64,000 bases of DNA from Dipteris shenzhenensis. Lineage: Eukaryota > Polypodiophyta > Polypodiopsida > Gleicheniales. How positions within the stretch are numbered: position 1 is the first letter of the stretch; each line of letters opens with the position of its first letter. The stretch lies in the NCBI GenBank assembly GCA_047967505.1, contig CM106538.1, one strand, 5' to 3'. The position numbers were made by a program, and so were the translations under genes. The notes below the pieces were generated by a model. It was given only the letters and a program-made list of their open reading frames with translations, made no database searches and had not been told where the DNA came from. Of this stretch, positions 57,583-64,000 are shown piece after piece.

Positions 57583-58422
57583 TTTACCACAATAGTAGCA
57601 TTCAACATTGCTGTTTGCATTTCGACCTCTCTGCCATCCACCACGGCCTCTTTGGCTCCCCTTGCCTCTAGAGTTACCACACCCTCCTCCAAAGGACTGG
57701 TTTTCTTGAGTTTGCTACATATTTTGATTTCTACCACGGCCTCTAGATCGGCCTCCTCTACCTCTGCCTCTACCTCTTCCAGCATTTGAGTAGAAGATAG
57801 TTTCTTTTGAAGTTCCTCCTGAAGAAGATGCACCACCATTTCTCTGCTCTTTAGAAATTAGAAGAGCAAACAACTCAAAATCAGGAAATTTTTCACGGAC
57901 GGCAATGGATATCCGGAACTGTGCATAATTTTTTCCTAGACCATTCAAGGTCACAAAAACTAGATCATCATCTACCACTGGCGACCCAATGGAAGCAAGT
58001 GCATCTGCAATTTTCTTCACCGTCATGTGGTAGTCATTGATGCTCATATTTTCTCTCTGCACATTGTGCAACTCCTGCTTAATCTGCATTTTCCTAGCTT
58101 GCATATTTGTGCTGTACATTTTGCCCAAAATATCCCATGCCTCCCTTGGCGTACTTGCATCCTGAATATGCACAATCATAGAATCTGAAATACTGATAGA
58201 CAGCCAGTACATAACTTTTCTGGCTCTCTCATGCCATCCTTTAAATGCGAGCATTTCCTATTAATTGGGAACATTAGGAAGAACTGGTTCTTCTTCATTT
58301 CCTGTAATGAACTCCCAATAGCCTTTTCCCATAAGGAAATTCGTCATTCTAAACTTCCATGCTTGGAAGTTGTTCTTGTCAAGCTTTTCAGTGACAATCT
58401 ATGAAAGAGAATCAGACGCCAT
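57537..58422 (-). pseudogene. Copia gag with CCHC knuckle
   Basis: It starts MASDSLS at 58422, with TAG at 58399 after seven codons, then KLDKNNFQAWKFRM and MGKGYWEFITG. From 58254 it reads the conserved gag core (WHERARKVMYWLS, AWDILGKMYSTNMQARKMQIKQ, MSINDYHMTVKKIADAL, LNGLGKNYAQF), a Gly/Arg-rich tract, TAG 57715, then a CCHC knuckle CYYCGKMGHMAKDC (about 57560-57605). The protein forms the virus-like particle. Confidence 0.85.
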
Positions 58423-58921
58423 TACAAAACACTGTAAAATATTCAGTCACTGCAAAAAACACAGCTTCTGCCTCACAAGGGCAAATCTGCAAAACTAACG
58501 AAAGTGGTATTTGACCACACAGTCACTTCCTAGTGATGATTTTGCATCAATAGGCAATAAGGATGATTTTGTAACTCCCAGTATCTCTGCGCATAGGCAT
58601 ACGATGCAATTTATGTGGCAACTTTTCATCGACCTGTAGAGCAGTGGTCGCACAGCAAAAATAGGGCCTTTTTCTTAGTGCTTGCGGAGAACTTCCGCCT
58701 CCAAAACGGGCCTCGAAATGGCCCTGAAATGGCCCACAGCATATATTGCCCTCTCACCACACTGCGAAGGGCATCTCAATTTGAGACAATGCACTCTTGC
58801 ACTTTTCGGCTATGCTACCTGCAAAGATTTGCTCCCAAACTCGAAAAAGGAAAGCAACATTGGTCCTCTTACTAGGACACTGTGAAATTGGTTTGCTTTC
58901 TTGAGCTCCTTACCATGAACC
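58423..58921 (-). other. Copia 5' untranslated region
   Basis: Between PBS and gag start. No coding region; short plus-strand frames here are shadows. Confidence 0.5.
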
Positions 58922-58935
58922 AGGCTCTGATACCA
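58922..58935 (-). promoter_or_regulatory. Copia primer-binding site (tRNA-iMet type)
   Basis: TGGTATCAGAGCCT on minus directly follows the 5' LTR. TGGTATCAGAGC is the standard complement of the initiator tRNA-Met 3' end. Confidence 0.9.
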
Positions 58936-59188
58936 TGTGAAGATAGTGGGAGAGAAGGAAGGAGTCTCACTTGCGGCTTTCTCACATACACAATGGGGGA
59001 ATACATACAAAGGTGGAGGCTGGAAACAGTTTTCCTCTTCTTAGTTGTGAAAGCCAAAAGAACTCTAGTACAAAGAAATAGAAGAACCCTATATGTGGGT
59101 CTCAACCAAACTCAGCTAACTAAGGTGGCATACTAACTGAGCCAAGAACTAGAGTACATAAGGATAGCTGTCATATAGCTATTATTCA
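58936..59188 (-). repeat. Copia 5' LTR, truncated
   Basis: 253 bp matching the inner part of 54530-54880. About 98 bp of the LTR's 5' end (the U3 start) are missing at 59188, where unrelated DNA begins. Confidence 0.88.
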
Positions 59189-59480
59189 TGATGTGGCCTT
59201 CAATGAGAAGAAGATACATAAGACACCCAAGAGGGATGTGGAACTTGAGTTCAAAGAGTTTGGTTAGGTGACACAGGGTTTGGTTAGGTTACAAGTTGGT
59301 TGAGTTTCAATGTGAAGCCCATTATCATCACTAGCTATAGCAACCCTGATTCCTTAGCGTCTAGCCTTCGTCCTCTACTGTTTCCAGCATGCCATCGAAG
59401 CTTCGCACACAAGAGCGCACGGCTGGGAGGCAGCGCCATGTATCAGTTTTATAGTAATCAAAATTTTGATTCTCGATACT
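59189..59480. other. Junction DNA, mostly unassigned
   Basis: Between the truncated copia LTR and the next copia fragments. The first 90 bp may be gypsy gag continuing; nothing firm. Confidence 0.4.
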
Positions 59481-59489
59481 ATTTGCTTT

Positions 59490-59606
59490 TCTCTCTTGCA
59501 TACGAGATCCTATTATCTGATAAAATAATATTTCACCTCAATGTGTTTCGTCTTGGCATGAAACACAGGATTACGTGCTAGCTAAATAGCACTCTCTCAT
59601 AATCCG
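59490..59606 (-). pseudogene. Copia RNase H fragment of another element
   Basis: On the minus strand: ESAI, then LARNPVFHAKTKHIEVKYYFIR and a stop, the C-terminal block of copia RNase H. It differs from the segment at 54957-55360, so it is a different copia family. Confidence 0.75.
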
Positions 59607-59739
59607 ATGATGGGAGCTCGATGCAACTCTCCCCCAATCACCGACTCTAACTACCAATCAACAACAAGGGACAGCAGCTTAGACGGTCTAGCCAAATTGA
59701 CATATGCTCAGAAAGGCAAAGCAATTCAGGTGGAAAACA

Positions 59740-59862
59740 CCAACTATGCTCTTATGACTACCATCATGGCTACAGAAGAGCCAGTGTACTTCGAAGATGC
59801 AGTAGACAAGCCAGAATGGCAAATTGCTATGAATGAAGAAATGGATGCTTGGATTTTCCCAT
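59740..59862 (+). pseudogene. Copia RT N-terminal fragment
   Basis: Plus strand: EEPVYFEDAVDKPEWQIAMNEEMDAW, the block that starts copia RT. It ends abruptly where gypsy pol resumes at about 59863. Together with the minus-strand fragment just upstream, it indicates a small, rearranged copia scrap. Confidence 0.75.
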
Positions 59863-60243
59863 CGGCTCGGGGCAAGAAGACTATTCGGTCATTCAGGACC
59901 TTGCTCATCGTTCTTTGAGCATCACGCTCCCTCAACTAATATCATTAAGCCCTAAGGTGAGACGTGAGCTGCAGCAAGGGCTCTCAACAAGGAGGAGCAA
60001 GAAAAAGGGAAAGGTACGAGAGGTATCTTCTATCTCTGAAGAAATTGATTGGCACCCACATACAGTAGATGTCATCATAGATAATTGCCGTGTCAAAAAT
60101 GTGTGTGTTGATGGGGGAGCTGCATATAATATCATGGTGCCCCAAATCATGAAGAAATTGAATTTGAAATGTACAAGGCGTTCCTCCACTCAAATCAAGG
60201 TAGCAGATGGTCGATGATTCGCCACCCTAGGAGTCATTGAGGA
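59863..60243 (+). pseudogene. Gypsy protease region
   Basis: Reads DFPIGSGQEDYSVIQDLAHRS, a basic tract, then IDWHPHTVDVIIDNCRVKNVCVDGGAAYNIM and KVADG. The DGGAAYN motif is the retropepsin active site in the DGGS/DGGA style of Tat/Athila-type elements. A stop (TGA) lies at about 60215. Confidence 0.7.
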
Positions 60244-60244
60244 T

Positions 60245-61495
60245 TTGCCCATCACTGTCAATGGGTTGACCACCACCATAAATTTCTATGTAGTGGACAT
60301 TGAAGATATAGGTAGGAGTTATCCAGCCATACTCGGGAGACCATGGTTGAGAAAGAGTGATGCAGTCAGCTATTGGAAGATAGGACACATGTCTTTTGGT
60401 GCTTCTAAGGAGATCCCGGTGCAACCAGGTGCCGCAGAACTAGAAGAAGAAGAGGAGCAAGATAGTGATACTCTCTCATCCTCAGTGTCTGAATCAATGG
60501 AAGAATCAGACGGGGGGGAGGAATTCTCAGAGGAGGAAGTTTACATGATGGGGGTGTCTCTGACCCCGCCACCTGCAGAAAAGGTAACAGCTAGTCCTCA
60601 ACAACTTGAATCTATGCTTTCCCCGGACCTCACTGCAAGTGAGAGAGATGAGTTCCTAGAAATGTTCAAAGATTTCCCTGACCTTTTCGCAACTAGCTAC
60701 CGCCACCTTTGCCATGTGACTGCCATAGAACACAAGATAGAGCTGAAACCTGATGCGAAGCCTATGGCTCAGAAGTATCGGAGATTAGGGCCCCTACAGA
60801 CCTATGCATTGTGCTCAGATTTGCAGAAACTTGTAGAAGCTGGGTTTATTGTTTCGGTTCACAATACTGAATGGGTTTCACCTGTGGTAGTCACCCCAAA
60901 GAAAAACAACAAGTGGCGGGTCTGCATCGACTATAAGAAACTCAATTCGGCCACCAAGAGGGATCATCATCCTCTTCCCTTTCAAGACCTCATTCTTGAG
61001 AAGGTAAGTGGTCATGAGACGTATACTTTCTGTGATGGTTACTCTAGGTTTTATCAAATCAGAATTGCCGAAGAAGATGTGCTTAAAACCACATTTGCCA
61101 CACCCTGGGGGACATTTGCATTCAAAGTAATGCCATTTGGCCTCATCGATGCCCCTGCTACCTTTCAAAGATTTATGCAGATGGTGTTTGCTCCTTATTT
61201 GGGGGATTTCTTGGAGGTGTTTTTAGATGATTTTTGTATATTCTCATCATGTAAAGAGCACATCATGAAGGTTAGATTGGCCTTCCAAAGGGTCAATGAT
61301 GTGAATGGCAGTCTCAACCCTGAGAAATCCACCATTGGAGCCACTCAAGGGAGGTTACTAAGACATATTGTCTCATCTGAGGGCGTAAGCCTACCTCGAG
61401 AAGGTAGAAGCCATCCTCAAGCTCTCCCCACCAACAACCAAACATCAGGTATGCTCCTTTGTCAATCTAGCAGGATACTATCGCCGCTTCATTGA
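60245..61495 (+). pseudogene. Gypsy reverse transcriptase
   Basis: 416-codon open frame. Order: an ISVNG-like N-terminal retropepsin remainder (FYVVDIEDIGRSYPAILGRPWL), an acidic linker, KPDAKPMAQKYRR, then RT: VSPVVVTPKKNNKWRVCIDYKKLN, TFCDGYSRFYQIRI, TTFATPWGTFAFKVMPFGL, FQRFMQ and the catalytic box FLDD (about 61218-61229). FCDGYSRF and FLDDF replace the usual FLDGYSGY and YxDD with few changes, and both catalytic aspartates are present. After LLRH the frame shifts. Confidence 0.85.
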
Positions 61496-61990
61496 TCAAT
61501 ATGCTGCTTTGACATGACCCATGACTATGCTATTAAAAGATGGGGTTGATTTCTCTTACGATGAGGATTGTGATCATGGGTTTGCACAAATCAAGAATGC
61601 TCTGGCTTCAGAACCCATTCTACACAATCCAGATTGGTCAAAGACTTTCTATATCAATCCTGGGTTTGGTGAGCACACTCTAGCAGGTATTCTTCTCTAG
61701 CAAGGGGAGGATCGGTTCATGTATCCTGTTCGATTTGCTTCTTGACAATTGCTCAACACTGAGTGATGCTATTCAGAGGCTGACAAGCATGCCTTGTCTT
61801 TAGTGTTCTACATTGAGAAATTTAAGCATTATGTGGCTGGAAAGTCCTTCATTATACTCACTAGCACTGGTCTTGCAAAGCAGGTTCTTCAATCACCAAA
61901 TCCCATGGGCCGGTTGGCCAAATGGTTGGTAGTTCTACAAGAATATGATTTTTCTTTCAAAATTGTAAAAGGGGGTTGTTCCAACTTGAA
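61496..61990 (+). pseudogene. Gypsy RNase H
   Basis: Several stops divide it. SEPILHNPDWSKTFYINPGFGEHTLAGILL, then HALSLVFYIEKFKHYVAGKSFIILTSTGLAKQVLQ. In the family the first block ends with DAS and the later one with TDH; here they read NPGF and TSTG, so catalytic acids are missing. Confidence 0.75.
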
Positions 61991-63100
61991 GAATGCTTTG
62001 ATTGATTTAGAGGAGTGCCTCGATGTAACCCTTGTAGTGGCCATAGAAGTTGGGTATCCATGGTATGGTGGTATCTACAGGTTTCTGACTGCTTTCTCCT
62101 TTCCTCCAGAAAGTACTAGCTATGAGAGAAAGAAGATCCGCAGAGATAGTAGGCACTACACCTTTGATGGGGTGTTGTACCGTCAAGGCGTAAATGGGGT
62201 ACTAAGACGGGCCATTGATGCAGATGAAGTGCCTAAGGTATTGAAGCATTATCATGATGGATTTTGTAGAGGCCACTATGCCAGTGACTATATAGCTAAG
62301 AAGATTTTACATGCTGGATACTATTGGCCGACCTTGTTCAAGGATGTCACGTATTGCAAAACCTGTGAACCATGCTAATTCTTTGGTAGGAAGGATTTGC
62401 GTCCTGGGCAACATCACCCAGTGATGTCCATCCATCTGTTTCAGAAGTGGGAATAGATTTTGTCGGGCCCTTGCCCATGACTACCCGCAAAAAAAAGTAT
62501 CTTTTGGTAGCCACTCAATATGTCACTAAGTGGGCTGAAGCTATCGCCCTCCCCGTTGCAAATGGTAAGGCAGTTTCAAATTTCATATTTTAACGTATCT
62601 GTACAAGGTTTGGGACACCATGGAAATAGTATCTAACCATGGGAGTCCATTCTTAAATGAAGCAGTGGAATTGCTCATGGATCGCGTGGCTATTGATCAT
62701 CGCACTTCTAGCATCTATTATGCAGCATCCAGGGTCAAACGGAGTGGACCAATGGCCTCCTTTATAAAACCATGGGAAAAATGGCCACAGGGAATAGGAG
62801 CCTGTGGGATCAGAAGGTCACTGAAGCTGTGTGGGCTTACAACATCACTCATAAAAAATCTACAGGTCACACTCTTTTTGAGTTGGTGTATGGAACTGAG
62901 GCAGTTTTACCACTAGAGATAGAGATTCTGGCCTTGAGATTGGCACAAGAACAGAGGATGACAGAAGATGAACATGTAGAGGCCAGATTGGTGCAACTTG
63001 AGAAGCTAGATGAAACCCAACACCTTGCACTACACCAAACAGAGATCCAAAAGAATCGACAAAAGGCCCGCTTGGATGCTAAGATTCACAAGGGATAGGA
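61991..63100 (+). pseudogene. Gypsy integrase
   Basis: HYHDGFCRGHYASDYIAKKILHAGYYWPTLFKDV then YCKTCEPC make the H2C2 zinc-binding part (62245-62375). Further on (GIDFVGPLP, KYLLVATQYVTKWAEA, SNHGSPFLNEAVELL) is the catalytic core, with the second D of SDxG changed to N. WAYNITHKKSTGHTLFELVYG and ARLVQLEKLDETQ close it. Frameshifts at about 62380, 62440 and 62760. Confidence 0.75.
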
Positions 63101-63343
63101 AAGATGCTTTGCTGAGGGGGATGTTGTGCTATGCTTTGATAACAGATTGGACCACCAAATGGATAAGAAGATTCTGCCACTGTGGACCAGTCCATACAGT
63201 CATCAAGGAACGTAGCCATGGGTCTGTACAAGTTCAAGAGCTACATGAGCCATATGGCAAGAAGGTGATCAACAAGCATAATCTCAAGCCCTTCTTTGTG
63301 CGTGATGGACCCAGGCATGGAAATGCTATGCATTCCTTGCCTC
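63101..63343 (+). pseudogene. Gypsy integrase C-terminal tail
   Basis: Frames encode PYGKKVINKHNLKPFFVRDGP. No chromodomain was seen. It runs to the polypurine tract. Confidence 0.5.
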
Positions 63344-63354
63344 GGGGGGGGAAC
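63344..63354 (+). promoter_or_regulatory. Gypsy polypurine tract
   Basis: GGGGGGGGAAC directly before the 3' LTR start at 63355. Confidence 0.8.
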
Positions 63355-64000
63355 TGTTATGGATAAAATTGTCTAAGGAAAAAAGCATTAATATGTGTGT
63401 GTGTTTGTATGTGTGGCAATAGTATAATAAAATATGGTGTGCATAGGGCCCAGGGTTGAGGTGGTAGGGCATGACCATGTGCCACCCTTCCATGTAAGAG
63501 GACCCATAAGGTGTGATCCATGGTAGTAATATTATAAAATGTAAGGTGGCATGGCTCCTCCATGTGCCACCCTTCCACCTAGGCTGCATTTAGTGAGATA
63601 TGGCTCAAAGTCCGTGGGAGAAGTAATATAAAATAGGTGGAGATGGATATTATATTGGGTTATTCCCTCCATATAGGATAGGCCCATGTGGGGGAGGTAT
63701 GGAAGGTCCAAGAGAGCAAGTTAAATAATGGGGAAAGTAGGATGAGATGGCAAGATTCCTTGTGCCAACTCTCCACTTGTCCTCCTAGAGGTTTGAACGT
63801 ATTATAAAATTGGAAAGAGACCAAGGGATATCATAGACTTGAGATATGGGGCTTGATTTATGTGGAAAAATGAGGCAAAGGGTTGTCGCACACAATTGAG
63901 AGTGTGTAACCGCCTAGCCCACATGGGAGACTTTTCCACACACACCATGCATGTGGGAGGATGCATTTATTGGGAGAGACCCCCTCTCTTGGCTATAAAA
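63355..64000 (+). repeat. Gypsy 3' LTR, runs past the window end
   Basis: Starts TGTTATGGATAAAATTG. At least 646 bp long. An internal approximate repeat built on CATGTGCCACCCTTCCA occurs at about 63476 and 63561. The window ends on GGCTATAAAA (63991-64000), the likely LTR TATA box. The 5' LTR has lost this part. Confidence 0.85.

Larger units (their letters stand above)
54530..59188 (-). mobile_element. Ty1/copia LTR retrotransposon nested in gypsy gag, rearranged
   Basis: Minus-strand element. The 3' LTR lies at 54530-54880, polypurine tract 54881-54890, 5' LTR at 58936-59188 (truncated), PBS at 58922-58935. Polyprotein order on the minus strand is gag (58422 to about 57540), protease, integrase, RT (to 55361). 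RNase H is inverted and the RT core lost. Shared 253-bp LTR portions are nearly identical (about a dozen differences by eye), so the insertion is relatively recent. No target duplication can be tested because the 5' LTR outer end is missing. Confidence 0.9.
53746..64000 (+). mobile_element. Ty3/gypsy LTR retrotransposon, interrupted and decayed
   Basis: The element starts with TGTTATGGATAAAATTG at 53746. The same start at 63355, just after a purine tract (GGGGGGGGAAC), is the 3' LTR, which continues past the window. Between them lie gag (about 53800-54529), protease, RT, RNase H and integrase (59863-63100), in gypsy order. A copia element (54530-59188) sits in gag. The protease motif DGGAAYN and the integrase wording (FVGPLP, KYLLVATQYVTKWAEA) with no chromodomain suggest a non-chromoviral (Athila/Tat-like) gypsy. 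Catalytic residues in RT (FLDD), RNase H and integrase are altered, so it is inactive. Confidence 0.85.

Overview
The window is nuclear DNA of a land plant. The signs are short GT-AG introns of about 80-125 bp, (TTTAGGG)n Arabidopsis-type telomeric units, plant Ty1/copia, Ty3/gypsy and L1-type elements, a copia primer-binding site matching initiator tRNA-Met, and many long (CA)n tracts. I cannot name the species. The transposase types suggest a repeat-rich, possibly seedless plant, but that is inference only. I see no intact host gene, tRNA, rRNA or CRISPR. Almost everything recognisable is mobile DNA, much of it nested.

From 1.5 to 30.8 kb lies one minus-strand L1-type LINE of about 5.6 kb that two unrelated DNA transposons have split into three pieces. 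Its ORF1 and endonuclease N-terminus are at 28.5-30.4 kb, the endonuclease end and start of RT at 12.35-13.27 kb, and the RT core and C-terminus at 1.5-3.85 kb. 'Element A' (13275-28521, 15,247 bp) has 29-bp terminal inverted repeats and a 4-bp ATAT target duplication. Removing it with one ATAT copy restores the LINE reading frame. It carries a minus-strand DDE-type transposase gene (26774-23850), a plus-strand coiled-coil/RING-finger gene (17490-19468), subterminal arrays of the palindrome TACCTCGATCGAGGTA at both ends, and a 13-copy satellite whose older-looking half is joined by telomeric TTTAGGG spacers. 'Element B' (3857-12349, about 8.5 kb) has about 26-bp inverted repeats. It carries a decayed three-exon transposase-like gene (4719-6794), a short ORF with a histone-H3-like start (7107), and two decayed multi-exon minus-strand genes (9943-8517 and about 11570-10177) of unknown function.

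From 31 to 53.5 kb I find mostly old intergenic DNA: microsatellites, C-rich tracts, hairpins, a degenerate plus-strand LINE RT (about 45.0-45.8 kb), a degenerate copia RT (about 52.0-52.8 kb) and a likely LINE 3' end with A-tail (about 53.0-53.5 kb). From 53746 to the window end is a decayed Ty3/gypsy element of non-chromoviral appearance. Its gag is interrupted by a Ty1/copia element (54530-59188, minus strand). That copia carries an internal inversion of its RNase H plus loss of its RT core, and its 5' LTR is truncated. The gypsy 3' LTR begins at 63355 and runs off the window, which ends on a TATAAAA box.

Many otherwise good reading frames are broken by single in-frame stops, mostly TAG. 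This is what decay of methylated CAG (CHG) sites in silenced transposons would give. All coding entries should therefore be read as pseudogenes unless stated otherwise.
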